Shown here: positions 17,745-25,843 of the stretch, in pieces
Layout: each line of letters begins with the position of its first letter
Position numbering within the stretch: the stretch's first letter is position 1
Assembly: GCF_007483665.1 (NCBI RefSeq)
Contig: NZ_VIQO01000002.1
Location: 310,001-374,000, forward strand
From: Catellatospora sichuanensis
GTDB lineage: Bacteria > Actinomycetota > Actinomycetes > Mycobacteriales > Micromonosporaceae
Direction of reading: 5' to 3'
DNA length: 64,000 nucleotides
The notes under the pieces: model-generated
What the model saw: only the letters and a program-made list of their open reading frames with translations
Database searches by the model: none
What the model was told of the DNA's origin: nothing
Translations under genes and position numbers: made by a program

Positions 17745-18149
17745 ATGAGCGAGCAGGTAACCCCGGCGGTCCAGGAGACTGCGGAGCCGTCGAAGGCGAA
17801 GTCCGCCGCGGCCAGCGCCGGCAAGAAGATCCTCGGCTACGTCGTCGGCCTCGTGGTCCTCGGCGGTGGCTATCTGGGCTGGCAGTACCTGTCCGGCGAC
17901 CTGGCCATCGCCAAGGTCGGCGACTGCGTCAACGACTTCAAGGTCGTCGACGACGCCAAGGTCGTGGACTGCACCTCCGCCGACGCCGCCAACAAGGTCG
18001 TCGGTGTCATCGACGGCGTTTCGGAGTCGGACTTCACCGCCAAGCAGCAGACGCTGTGCGCGGCGTACCCCACGTGGGAGCAGATCGTGTGGATCGGCAA
18101 GAAGGGCGGCAGCGGCGACAGCTGGTGCCTGGAGCCCATCAAGAAGTGA
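17745..18149 (+). CDS. Small single-span membrane protein, paralog 2
   Basis: A 134-residue tandem paralog of the preceding gene. The N-terminal cytoplasmic part differs completely (Glu/Lys/Ala-rich, no Pro), one helix follows (ILGYVVGLVVLGGGYLGW), and the exported domain repeats VGDCVNDF, VVDCTS, DAANKVVGV, TWEQIVWIGKKGG and WCL with conservative changes. ATG at 17745 has AAGGAAAG upstream. It is followed by a strong terminator. Function is unknown. Confidence 0.82.
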   Translation: MSEQVTPAVQETAEPSKAKSAAASAGKKILGYVVGLVVLGGGYLGWQYLSGDLAIAKVGDCVNDFKVVDDAKVVDCTSADAANKVVGVIDGVSESDFTAKQQTLCAAYPTWEQIVWIGKKGGSGDSWCLEPIKK

Positions 18150-18200
18150 GCCGGTTCACCGTGACGTGAGCTGAGCTCGCGCCCGGTATACCACCTTCGC

Positions 18201-18249
18201 GGCGGCGTGGTGAGTTACGACCATAAGTCGTAACTTTCGCCACGCCGCC
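18201..18249 (+). terminator. Strong hairpin terminator
   Basis: GGCGGCGTGG/CCACGCCGCC (10 bp) and AGTTACGAC/GTCGTAACT (9 bp) stacked with a small internal loop and a 5-base apical loop. It separates the paralog pair from the dienelactone hydrolase gene. Confidence 0.8.
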
Positions 18250-18344
18250 GTCGTCTTCCCCGGTACCGTCCGGTGTGGTTGGCTACCCGGAACGCCACGA
18301 CTGTGCGACCAGCCAATGACGACTGACCGTCAGGAGGACGACCG

Positions 18345-19025
18345 ATGGGTGAAATGGTGGATTACCCCAGCAACGGGGGTACCAGTGAGGGCTACCTCGC
18401 GCTGCCCAAGAGCGGCAGCGGACCTGCGGTCATCGTGATCCAGGAGTGGTGGGGGCTGGTCCCGCACATCATCTCGCTGGCCGACCGATTCGCCGAGGCC
18501 GGATTCGTGGCACTCGCGCCCGACCTGTATCACGGCGCGCACACCACCGAGCCCGACGAGGCCGGCAAGCTGATGATGGGCCTGGCCATGGACCAGGCCG
18601 CGAAGGACATCGCGGGCGCCGCGTCGTACCTGGCCGGGCGGCCGGAGACCACCGGCGGCGTGGGCGCGGTGGGCTTCTGCATGGGCGGCAGCCTGGCGCT
18701 GTGGTCCGCCACGGTCAGTGACGAGATCACGGCCGCGGTCGGCTTCTACCCGGCGCTGCCGTGGGAGCGCATGGCCCCGCAGTGGTCGAACTACCAGGGC
18801 AAGACCGCGATGATCCACTGCAGCGAGGAGGACGGCACCTCCGCCGCTCCCGGCATCAAGACCGCCCGCGTCGCCATCGAGGAGGCCGGCGGCACCTGCA
18901 TCGTGCACGACTACCCGGGCACCCACCACGCGTTCGTCAACGACGACCGGCCCGAGGTGTACAACGCCTCGGCGGCGGCCAGCGCCTGGGCGCGCACGGT
19001 GGAGCTGCTGCGCACCAAGCTGTGA
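18345..19025 (+). CDS. Dienelactone hydrolase family protein
   Basis: An alpha/beta hydrolase of 226 residues in the dienelactone hydrolase family. The nucleophile elbow is GFCMGGS (Cys112), with [12 protein letters not shown] near the oxyanion hole, a candidate acid in [11 protein letters not shown] and the catalytic His in PGTHHAF. Such enzymes open lactones in aromatic catabolism, but many homologs act on other esters. ATG at 18345 follows AGGAGGACGACCG, a strong ribosome-binding site. The stop overlaps the GTG of udgB (GTGA). There are no aromatic-degradation neighbours, so substrate is open. Confidence 0.9.
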   Translation: MGEMVDYPSNGGTSEGYLALPKSGSGPAVIVIQEWWGLVPHIISLADRFAEAGFVALAPDLYHGAHTTEPDEAGKLMMGLAMDQAAKDIAGAASYLAGRPETTGGVGAVGFCMGGSLALWSATVSDEITAAVGFYPALPWERMAPQWSNYQGKTAMIHCSEEDGTSAAPGIKTARVAIEEAGGTCIVHDYPGTHHAFVNDDRPEVYNASAAASAWARTVELLRTKL

Positions 19026-19798
19026 CCTCGGCCGACGGCTCGCCCCGGCGGCCCGCCGGGGCGGCCCGCAGGCTGTCCGCGACCGCCGCCGAGCTGGCCG
19101 CGCTCGACGAGGAGATCTCCTGCTGCCGCAGGTGCCCCCGGTTGGTGGCGTGGCGGGAGGAGGTCGCCGCGACCAAGCGGGCCGCGTTCCGCGACGAGGA
19201 GTACTGGGGACGGCCGGTCCCCGGCTTCGGCGCGGCCGACGCCCGCATCCTCATTCTCGGGCTCGCCCCGGCGGCGCACGGCGGCAACCGCACCGGGCGC
19301 ATCTTCACCGGCGACCGCAGCGGCGACGTGCTGTTCGCGGCGCTGCACCGGGCGGGCCTGGCCAACCAGCCCACCAGCGTGTCCCGTGACGACGGGCTGC
19401 ACCTGACCGACGTGCGCATCGCGGCGGCGGTGCGCTGCGCGCCGCCCGACAACAAGCCGACTCCGGTCGAGCGCGACACCTGCGCCCCCTGGCTGCATCG
19501 CGAGGTCACGCTGCTGCGACCCACTCTGCGGGTGGTGATCGCGCTCGGCGCGTTCGCGTGGGCGGCGTGGTGGCCTACGCTGTCCACGGTGTACGGCGTC
19601 AAGCCGCCGGTGCCGCGTCCCAAATTCGGGCACGGGGCCGTCTTCCTCCCGGAGGGCGGCGCCGGCAGCTCGGAGCGGGGGCCGGCGCTGCTCGGCTCGT
19701 ACCACGTCAGCCAGCAGAACACCTTTACCGGGCGGCTCACACCCGCCATGCTGGACGACGTGCTGAGCCAGGCCCGGCACCTCGCCGGCCTCGACTGA
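19022..19798 (+). CDS. udgB: Type 5 uracil-DNA glycosylase (UdgB)
   Basis: Family 5 uracil-DNA glycosylase removing uracil and deaminated bases. The 258-residue product has the Fe-S cysteines in [11 protein letters not shown] (Cys34/35/38) and in [18 protein letters not shown], motif [20 protein letters not shown] (the polar catalytic residue replaced by Ala, as in this family) and motif [20 protein letters not shown] at 19022 overlaps the hydrolase stop, so it is co-translated. It complements the repair genes mfd and ogt at the left of the window. Confidence 0.92.
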   Translation: MTSADGSPRRPAGAARRLSATAAELAALDEEISCCRRCPRLVAWREEVAATKRAAFRDEEYWGRPVPGFGAADARILILGLAPAAHGGNRTGRIFTGDRSGDVLFAALHRAGLANQPTSVSRDDGLHLTDVRIAAAVRCAPPDNKPTPVERDTCAPWLHREVTLLRPTLRVVIALGAFAWAAWWPTLSTVYGVKPPVPRPKFGHGAVFLPEGGAGSSERGPALLGSYHVSQQNTFTGRLTPAMLDDVLSQARHLAGLD

Positions 19799-19881
19799 GT
19801 CGATCTCACTGAGTCGACTCGACGTGTCGGGGCCGCCGACCTGGCGCCGGTGATGGAAAGCGATATTCGGAGCGGGGAACA

Positions 19882-20592
19882 ATGGGAGCGTTGCGTCGCT
19901 GGTGGCCGCTGCTGGCCGTGGCCGCGCTGCTGATGCTCGCGGCCGCGACGGCCTCGGTCTCGGTGCTGCCGATCGGCCGGGCCGCGCCGGAGCAGTCCGC
20001 GTCGCCGAACCCCACCCCGACCGCCTCGCCGTCGCCGTCCCCGCGGTCGCCGTCCCCGTCGCCGTCGGCGCCGCCCGAGGACACCGCCGACTCCGGCTGG
20101 CTGGGCGTGGTCGGGCTGGGCATGCTGGCGCTCATCGGGGCGGCCGTGCTGATCGTGCTGCTCAAGGCGGCCGCCAAGTCGACCACGAAGTTCCGCCGCC
20201 GGGCCATCCGGGAGAAGCCGCCGGTACGCCTCGCGCAGCTCACCGACGAGGAGCAGGTCGTCGCGGCGCTGGACGCGGGCCTGTTGGACCTCGACGACGA
20301 CGCCGCCGATCCGCGTACCGCCGTCATCGCCTGCTGGGTGCGCCTGGAGCAGGCCGCCGCGGCGGCGGGCGTGCCGCGCCTGCCCGACGACACCGCCACC
20401 GACCTGGTCGTACGCATGCTCCACCGCCGCCACCTGGACGCCGGGGTGCTCAACGGCTTCGCCGACGTGTACCGCCGCGCCCGCTACGCCACCCACCGCG
20501 TCGACGACGACATGCGCCTGCAGGCCAGGGCCTCCCTGCACCGCCTGCGCGACGAGCTGACCGCCGGCACCCGCAGCGAGGCGACGGCATGA
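19882..20592 (+). CDS. DUF4129 domain membrane protein
   Basis: A 236-residue protein with an N-terminal signal-anchor (WWPLLAVAALLMLAAATASV), an extracellular Ser/Pro-rich linker, a second transmembrane helix (LGVVGLGMLALIGAAVLIVLL) and a cytoplasmic DUF4129 domain (PRTAVIACWVRLEQAAAAAGVPRLPDDTATDLVVRML, then LDAGVLNGFADVYRRARY). DUF4129 proteins sit in moxR-DUF58 clusters, as here. GGAGCGGGGAACA precedes the ATG. The stop overlaps the start of a coupling cassette (ATGA at 20589). Confidence 0.87.
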   Translation: MGALRRWWPLLAVAALLMLAAATASVSVLPIGRAAPEQSASPNPTPTASPSPSPRSPSPSPSAPPEDTADSGWLGVVGLGMLALIGAAVLIVLLKAAAKSTTKFRRRAIREKPPVRLAQLTDEEQVVAALDAGLLDLDDDAADPRTAVIACWVRLEQAAAAAGVPRLPDDTATDLVVRMLHRRHLDAGVLNGFADVYRRARYATHRVDDDMRLQARASLHRLRDELTAGTRSEATA

Positions 20593-20654
20593 GCGGCGTA
20601 CGGATCATGAGCTGCGGACATGTCCTCGACGAGCGCAGCGCGGAGGCGACATGA
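20589..20654 (+). CDS. Mini-ORF coupling cassette 3 (21 codons)
   Basis: A 62-bp relative of the 68-bp cassettes at 15831. ATG overlaps the stop of the DUF4129 gene and TGA overlaps the ATG of the next gene, both as ATGA. The peptide starts MSGVRIMSCGHVLDE and ends RSAEAT. GGAGG sits six bases before the downstream ATG. The downstream gene itself begins MSQHREH, echoing the MSEHRER of the other cassettes. Confidence 0.45.
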   Translation: MSGVRIMSCGHVLDERSAEAT

Positions 20655-21268
20655 GCCAGCATCGGGAGCACGACGACTTCGTGGACGGCGACGTCGACGA
20701 GGGCGCGACCCTGCACGACCTGCTCGGCGGGTTCAGCCGTCCGGAGCAGCCGGTCGCGGCCCGCCCGCCCCGCCCGAAGGCGACGCGCTGGTTGAGCCTC
20801 GCCGGGTTCACCATCGCCTGGACCGCCGCGGGCTGGCTCACACTCCAGGTGTTCAGCCTGAGCATGCCGTTGCCGCTGGTCTTCGCGGTGGCGCTGACCG
20901 TGGTCGGGGTGTGGCGGATGGCCCGCTCGCTCAAGGCGCCGCTGCCGCCGCGCCGCGCGGGCCGGACCGCCGCGGACGATCAGTCCGAGGTCACCGACGG
21001 GCTGCGGCTGGCCGTGGCCCGCTGGGAGACCATCCTGGAGTGGAGCCACACCGACGCCGCCCGCTTCCAGCGCCGCGTGCAGCCGCGCCTGGCCGAGGTG
21101 GTCGACGAACGGCTGCGCCAGCGCCACGGGGTCAACCGCGCGACCGAGCCCGAACGCGCGCGTAGGCTGCTCGGTGATCCGCTCTGGACGCTCCTCACGG
21201 TGCCGGCCAAGCGTCCGCCCAGCCCCCGCGAACTCGATGTGATCGTCAATGCCTTGGAGAAATTGTGA
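20651..21268 (+). CDS. Membrane protein of moxR cluster, unknown
   Basis: A 205-residue protein with an acidic N-terminus (EHDDFVDGDVDEGATL), two adjacent transmembrane helices (WLSLAGFTIAWTAAGWLTLQVF and LPLVFAVALTVVGVW) and a cytoplasmic C-terminal domain of about 100 residues (RLAVARWETILEWSHTDAARFQRRVQPRLAEVVDERLRQRHG, DPLWTLLTVPAKRPPSP). It is found between DUF4129 and moxR genes and is likely part of the same membrane complex, inferred from coupling on both sides (ATGA in, GTGA out). No family name is known to me. Confidence 0.82.
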   Translation: MSQHREHDDFVDGDVDEGATLHDLLGGFSRPEQPVAARPPRPKATRWLSLAGFTIAWTAAGWLTLQVFSLSMPLPLVFAVALTVVGVWRMARSLKAPLPPRRAGRTAADDQSEVTDGLRLAVARWETILEWSHTDAARFQRRVQPRLAEVVDERLRQRHGVNRATEPERARRLLGDPLWTLLTVPAKRPPSPRELDVIVNALEKL

Positions 21269-22347
21269 GCATGCAACCGATCCCCGCCGCTGAGGTGGGC
21301 AAACTCGCCCAGCAGGTGCTCGACCGGGTCGGCACCGTGATGGTGGGCAAGCGCGATTCGCTGGAGCTGGTGCTGGCGGGCATCCTCGCCGGCGGCCACG
21401 TGCTGCTGGAGGATCTGCCCGGACTGGGCAAGACGCTGACCGCGCGCACCTTCGCCCAGGCGCTGGGCCTGGACTTCCGCCGCCTGCAGTTCACCCCGGA
21501 CCTGCTGCCCGCGGACGTGACCGGCTCGTTCCTGTACGACCAGCGCACCCACGACTTCACCTTCCGGGCCGGGCCGGTCTTCACGAACCTGCTGCTCGCC
21601 GACGAGATCAACCGCACGCCGCCGAAGACGCAGGCGGCGCTGCTGGAGGCGATGCAGGAGAAGCAGGTCTCCGTCGAGGGCGTGACCTACCGCCTGGAGG
21701 CCCCGTTCCACGTGCTCGCCACCGCCAACCCGATCGAGTACGAGGGCACCTACCCGCTGCCCGAGGCGCAGCTGGACCGCTTCATGCTGCGTGTCTCGTT
21801 CGGTTACCCGGAGGCCGACGAGGAACTGAACGTGCTGCGGCGGCGCATGGTCCGCCGCCAGGAGGAGTCCGAGGTCGAGCCGGTCGTCGACGCGCCCACG
21901 CTGCTGCGCATGCAGGCGGGCCTGGAGCAGATCGAGGTCGAGGACTCCATCTGCCGCTACCTGGTCTCGCTGGCCGCGGCCACCCGCGAGCACCCGGCGG
22001 TGCTGGTCGGCTCGTCGCCGCGCGGCTCGCTGGCCCTGCTGCTGCTGTCGCGGGCCCGCGCCGCGCTCGCCGGGCGCGACTACGTCATCCCCGAGGACGT
22101 GAAGGGGGTCGCGCTGCCCGCGCTGGCGCACCGGATCACGCTGCGGCCGGAGATGTGGCTCAAGCGCATCGACCCGGTCTCGGTGGTGGCCGAGGTGCTC
22201 GCCGCGACACCGGCCCCGGTCAGCGGTGCGCTGCCGAGCCATGCCGCGGCCCCGGGTCAGCGGCCGACCCCCGGTCGTGGCCGCCTGAGCGAGTTAGAGG
22301 ACGAGCTGCTGGACCCGCCGTACCGGTCGACCGGGCTGCGGGGCTGA
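21265..22347 (+). CDS. MoxR family AAA+ ATPase
   Basis: MoxR-type AAA+ chaperone ATPase, thought to activate VWA-domain or DUF58 partner proteins. The 360-residue product has Walker A LPGLGKT (about 51-57), Walker B LLLADEIN with the following RTPPKTQAALLEAMQE, the sensor ATANPIEYEGTYPLPEAQLDRF and the C-terminal lid. GTG at 21265 overlaps the previous stop (GTGA). Codon 344, in the C-terminal tail (RLSELEDE), is TTA, the only in-frame TTA I found in the window's genes; in streptomycetes TTA makes translation depend on bldA tRNA. Confidence 0.94.
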   Translation: MSMQPIPAAEVGKLAQQVLDRVGTVMVGKRDSLELVLAGILAGGHVLLEDLPGLGKTLTARTFAQALGLDFRRLQFTPDLLPADVTGSFLYDQRTHDFTFRAGPVFTNLLLADEINRTPPKTQAALLEAMQEKQVSVEGVTYRLEAPFHVLATANPIEYEGTYPLPEAQLDRFMLRVSFGYPEADEELNVLRRRMVRRQEESEVEPVVDAPTLLRMQAGLEQIEVEDSICRYLVSLAAATREHPAVLVGSSPRGSLALLLLSRARAALAGRDYVIPEDVKGVALPALAHRITLRPEMWLKRIDPVSVVAEVLAATPAPVSGALPSHAAAPGQRPTPGRGRLSELEDELLDPPYRSTGLRG

Positions 22348-22348
22348 C

Positions 22349-23740
22349 GTGTCCCAGGGAGCCTCCCCCGAGGGCGACCTGGAGCCCGTCGCGTCCACCG
22401 ACACCGGCGACAACTGGGCGCCCACCCGGGCGCTAAGCCGGGCGGTGCTGGTGGCGGGGCTGCTGCTGGTCGCCGCCGTGCTGCTGGGCCGCACCGATCT
22501 GGTGATCCTCGCCGCGCCGCTGGCGCTGAGCGTGGCGTTCGCGCTGGCCAAACGGCCGCGCACACTACCGGGCCTGCGGCTGTCCACGGTCGAGTCGTTC
22601 CCGGTCGAGGGCGGTGACCTCGGCGCGACCGTCGAGGTGGAGAACCGCGACGTCACCGGGTACGACCTGACGGTGGTGCACCTGCAGCACTCGCCCTGGC
22701 TGCGGCTGGAGGGCGGAGCCGTGGATCCGGGCGCGGGCCGCCGCGGGCGTGGCGGCAACCGGCCCTACGTGACCCTGGTGCCGCGCGGCGTGGCCACGGC
22801 GGTCGAGCTGGCCGGACCGGCGGTGCGCTGGGGGCGGCACTGGCTCGGTCCGGCGTCGGCGCACGCGGTCGCCGCGGACGGGCTGCTGGTCAGCCGGGCC
22901 GTGGTCACCGGCGCGCTGGGCGTGAAGGTGTACCCGCTGACCGACCCGTTCAAGGCCGACGAGGCGATGCCCCGGGCGGCCGGCCTGGTCGGCCAGCACC
23001 GCTCGCGGCGGCCCGGCGAGGGCGGTGAGCTGGCCGGGGTACGCCAGTTCGGGCCCGGTGACCGGCTGCGCCGCGTCGACTGGCGGGTGTCGCTGCGCAC
23101 CGAGCGGCTGCACGTGGCGGCGACGCTGTCCGACCGGGACGCCGAGGTGGTGGTCCTGCTGGACCTGCTGGCCGACGCGGGCCGCTCCGGCGGCATCGGC
23201 GGTGCCTCCTCGGTGCTGGACCGCTCCGTGCGCGCGGCGGCCGCGATCGCCGAGCACTACCTGCACCGCGGCGACCGCGTCTCGGTGCTGGAGTACGGCG
23301 CGCAGGCCCGCCGGCTGCGCCCGGCCAGTGGCCGGCGGCAGTACCTGACGGTGCTGGAGTGGCTGCTGGACGCCCACCCGAGCCCGACCGCGCAGGAGCG
23401 CGGCGGCGCGCAGCTCGCCGCGGGCATCTCCGCGGCGGCGCTGGTCGTCGTGCTCACCCCGCTGCTGGACGCCCGGTCGGCGTCGATGCTGGCCGGCCTG
23501 GCCCGCTCGGGCCGCTTCGTGGTGGCCGTGGACACGCTGCCCTCCGATCTGACCTCGCCGCCCGTGAACACCTGGAGCGACGTGTCCTACCGGCTGTGGA
23601 AGGCCGAACGGGAGAACACCATGGGTCAGCTGGGCGAGCACGGGGTGCCGGTGGTCGCCTGGGCGGGCGCGGGCAGCCTGGACGCCGTGCTCCGGGACGT
23701 GTCGCGGCTGGCCGCCGCGCCGAAGGCGGTGCTGCGGTGA
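22349..23740 (+). CDS. DUF58 domain membrane protein
   Basis: A 463-residue protein of the DUF58 (VWA-like) family, the usual partner of MoxR. Two N-terminal transmembrane helices (AVLVAGLLLVAAVLL and LVILAAPLALSVAFAL) are followed by a beta-rich region and the DUF58 signature GVRQFGPGDRLRRVDWRVSLRTERLHV, then VVVLLDLLADAG as a degenerate MIDAS-type segment. GTG at 22349 follows the moxR stop by one base. Substrate and role are unknown for this cluster; a stress or cell-wall function is inferred from relatives. Confidence 0.9.
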   Translation: MSQGASPEGDLEPVASTDTGDNWAPTRALSRAVLVAGLLLVAAVLLGRTDLVILAAPLALSVAFALAKRPRTLPGLRLSTVESFPVEGGDLGATVEVENRDVTGYDLTVVHLQHSPWLRLEGGAVDPGAGRRGRGGNRPYVTLVPRGVATAVELAGPAVRWGRHWLGPASAHAVAADGLLVSRAVVTGALGVKVYPLTDPFKADEAMPRAAGLVGQHRSRRPGEGGELAGVRQFGPGDRLRRVDWRVSLRTERLHVAATLSDRDAEVVVLLDLLADAGRSGGIGGASSVLDRSVRAAAAIAEHYLHRGDRVSVLEYGAQARRLRPASGRRQYLTVLEWLLDAHPSPTAQERGGAQLAAGISAAALVVVLTPLLDARSASMLAGLARSGRFVVAVDTLPSDLTSPPVNTWSDVSYRLWKAERENTMGQLGEHGVPVVAWAGAGSLDAVLRDVSRLAAAPKAVLR

Positions 23741-24282
23741 AACAGCTGCTGACGCAGGTCCGCGACCTGGGGCGGATCACCGGCGGCCCGCTGCTGGTGC
23801 GCGGGATCGTCTTCGTGGCGGCCTTCACCGGCCTGCTGCTGGCCGCGCCGGGCGGGCTGCCCGCGCGGATGATGCTCGGCTTCCTCGCCCTGGCCGCCGT
23901 GCCCGCGATCGCACCGGGCGGGGTGGCGGTGACCCTGGTGATGCTGGCAACGGTCGCGATGTGGCTGGCCGACACGATGCTGTTCCTGGCCGAGCCGTCG
24001 ATGGGGCGGCTACTGGGCACCGCGGCGGCGCTCTACCTGCTGCACAACGCGGCGGCGCTGGCGGCCGTGCTGCCGTACGACGCGATCGTGGACAACCAGG
24101 TGCTGCTGCGCTGGGCGGTGCGCTCGGCGCTGGTGCTCGGGGCGGCCGGGGGGCTCACCATCGTGCTGGTGACGGTGCTGCCGGGCATGTACATCACCAC
24201 GCCGACGGTGGCGCTGGTGGTCGGCCTGGCCGTGGTGGCGGCCGCCGTGGCGCTGCTCACTCGGTTGGGCAAGCGGCCCTGA
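23737..24282 (+). CDS. Polytopic membrane protein, last gene of moxR operon
   Basis: A 181-residue hydrophobic protein with about five transmembrane helices (LLVRGIVFVAAFTGLLLAA, MMLGFLALAAVPAIAPGGVAV, TLVMLATVAMWLADTMLFL, SALVLGAAGGLTIVLVTVL, VALVVGLAVVAAAVALL). GTG at 23737 overlaps the DUF58 stop (GTGA). No enzymatic motif is seen; it probably completes the membrane complex of this five-gene operon. Confidence 0.8.
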   Translation: MKQLLTQVRDLGRITGGPLLVRGIVFVAAFTGLLLAAPGGLPARMMLGFLALAAVPAIAPGGVAVTLVMLATVAMWLADTMLFLAEPSMGRLLGTAAALYLLHNAAALAAVLPYDAIVDNQVLLRWAVRSALVLGAAGGLTIVLVTVLPGMYITTPTVALVVGLAVVAAAVALLTRLGKRP

Positions 24283-24354
24283 TCAGGGCGGCGTGACGGC
24301 CGTCGCTGTCCGGGATCACAGGCATCGGCGCTGATCAGGGCGATGCCACAGCGG

Positions 24355-24360
24355 TAGCGT
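24355..24360 (+). promoter_or_regulatory. Putative -10 box, leaderless ndh
   Basis: TAGCGT followed by six bases and GTG at 24367. Upstream, GCTGATCAGGGCG is present near 24330 with a related CTGATCAGGGCGG at 24280, a possible operator pair. Confidence 0.4.
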
Positions 24361-24366
24361 GAATGC

Positions 24367-25692
24367 GTGAAGCCTGTACGGATCCTGGTGGTGGGTGCCG
24401 GCCACGTCGGCCTCTATGCCGCCCTACGCCTGTCCAGCAAGTTGCGCTCGACCGAGGCTGAGGTCACGGTCGTCGACCCGCAGCCGCACATGACCTACCA
24501 GCCGTTCCTTCCTGAGGCAGCGGCAGGCAACATCTCCCCCCGGCACACTGTGGTGCCGCTGCGGCGGGAGCTGCGCGACTGCAAGATCGTGCACGGGGCG
24601 GTGACGAAGGTCGAGCACTCCCGCAAGGTCGCCACGGTGCAGCCGGTGGTCGGTCCGTCCCGGGAGATCCCCTACGACCACATCATCGTCGCGCCCGGCA
24701 GCGTCTCCCGCACGCTGCCCATCCCGGGTCTGCGTGAGCACGCGGTCGGCTTCAAGACCATCGGTGAGGCCATCTGGCTGCGCAACCACGTGCTGGAGTG
24801 CCTGGACATCGCGGCCGCCACCACCGACCCGCAGACGCGGCAGCGGGCGCTGACCTTCGTGGTCGTCGGTGCCGGCTTCGCCGGGGTCGAGGCGCTGGGC
24901 GAGATGGAGGACATGGCTCGCGACGCGCTGCGCTACTACCCGGAGCTGAAGGCCGACGACATGCACTGGGTGCTGGTCGAGGCGACGCAGCGGGTGCTGC
25001 CCGAGGTCGGGCCGCAGATGGGCGCGTACACGGTCGAGGCGCTGCTCAAGCGCAACATGGACCTGCGCCTGGGCACCCGGCTGGAGTCCTGCGTCGACGG
25101 CGTGGTGAAGCTGTCGGACGGCGGCGAGTTCGCCGCGGACACCATCGTGTGGACCGCCGGCGTCAAGGCACACCCGATGATCGCCGCGACCGACCTGCCC
25201 CGCAACGCGCAGGGCAAGCTCACCTGTGACCCGACGCTGCGGGTCGTCGACGGCGACCAGGTCGTCGAGGGGGCATGGAGCTCCGGAGACTGCGCGGCGG
25301 TGCCCGACCTGACCGCCGCCGCGGGCGAGATGTGCTCGCCGAGCGCGCAGCACGCGGTGCGCCAGGCGCGCCTGCTGGCCGACAACCTGGTCGCCACCGT
25401 GCGCGGCAAGGGCATCCGGGAGTACCGGCACAAGCACGTCGGCTCGGTCGCCAGCCTCGGCCTGCACAAGGGCGTGGCCCATGTGTACGGCTTCAAGGCC
25501 AAGGGCTGGCCCGCCTGGTTCATGCACCGCACGTACCACATGAGCCGCATCCCGTCGCTGAACCGCAAGGTCCGCGTGATCGCCGACTGGACCCTGGCCC
25601 TCTTCCTCAAGCGCGAAGTCGTCTCCCTGGGCGCCCTCCACCAGCCCATGGACCCCTTTGCCCAGGTCACGCAGCCCACCCAGCAACCCTGA
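24367..25692 (+). CDS. ndh: Type II NADH dehydrogenase (NDH-2)
   Basis: Single-subunit, membrane-associated flavoprotein passing electrons from NADH to menaquinone without proton pumping. The 441-residue product has the FAD-binding RILVVGAGHVGLYAALRL, the NADH-binding TFVVVGAGFAGVEALGEMEDM, the quinone-site region SSGDCAAVPDLTA and SPSAQHAVRQARLLADN, and a C-terminal amphipathic region that attaches it to the membrane. GTG at 24367 lacks a Shine-Dalgarno and has a -10 box six bases upstream. It ends in a perfect 27-bp palindrome shared with the convergent gene. Confidence 0.93.
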   Translation: MKPVRILVVGAGHVGLYAALRLSSKLRSTEAEVTVVDPQPHMTYQPFLPEAAAGNISPRHTVVPLRRELRDCKIVHGAVTKVEHSRKVATVQPVVGPSREIPYDHIIVAPGSVSRTLPIPGLREHAVGFKTIGEAIWLRNHVLECLDIAAATTDPQTRQRALTFVVVGAGFAGVEALGEMEDMARDALRYYPELKADDMHWVLVEATQRVLPEVGPQMGAYTVEALLKRNMDLRLGTRLESCVDGVVKLSDGGEFAADTIVWTAGVKAHPMIAATDLPRNAQGKLTCDPTLRVVDGDQVVEGAWSSGDCAAVPDLTAAAGEMCSPSAQHAVRQARLLADNLVATVRGKGIREYRHKHVGSVASLGLHKGVAHVYGFKAKGWPAWFMHRTYHMSRIPSLNRKVRVIADWTLALFLKREVVSLGALHQPMDPFAQVTQPTQQP

Positions 25693-25743
25693 CCCACCCG
25701 GGCGGACCCAAGATCCGCCCGGGGCCAGGCCAGGCCCCCTCCG

Positions 25744-25802
25744 CAACTCTTAAAGACTCGCGGCCTCCAGGACATCTGGAGGCCGCGAGTCTTTAAGAGT
25801 TG
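25744..25802. terminator. Perfect 27-bp bidirectional terminator
   Basis: Arms 25744-25770 and 25776-25802 are exact complements around a 5-base loop. The stem carries AACTCTTAAAGACTCG and a GC-rich GGCCTCCAG tip, so A/T runs lie at both feet and can serve as U-tracts in both directions. It separates convergent ndh and the minus-strand membrane protein gene. Confidence 0.9.
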
Positions 25803-25843
25803 TGCCCGGTGGCCGGCGCCCGGTGCCCGGTGGCGGGGGCGGG

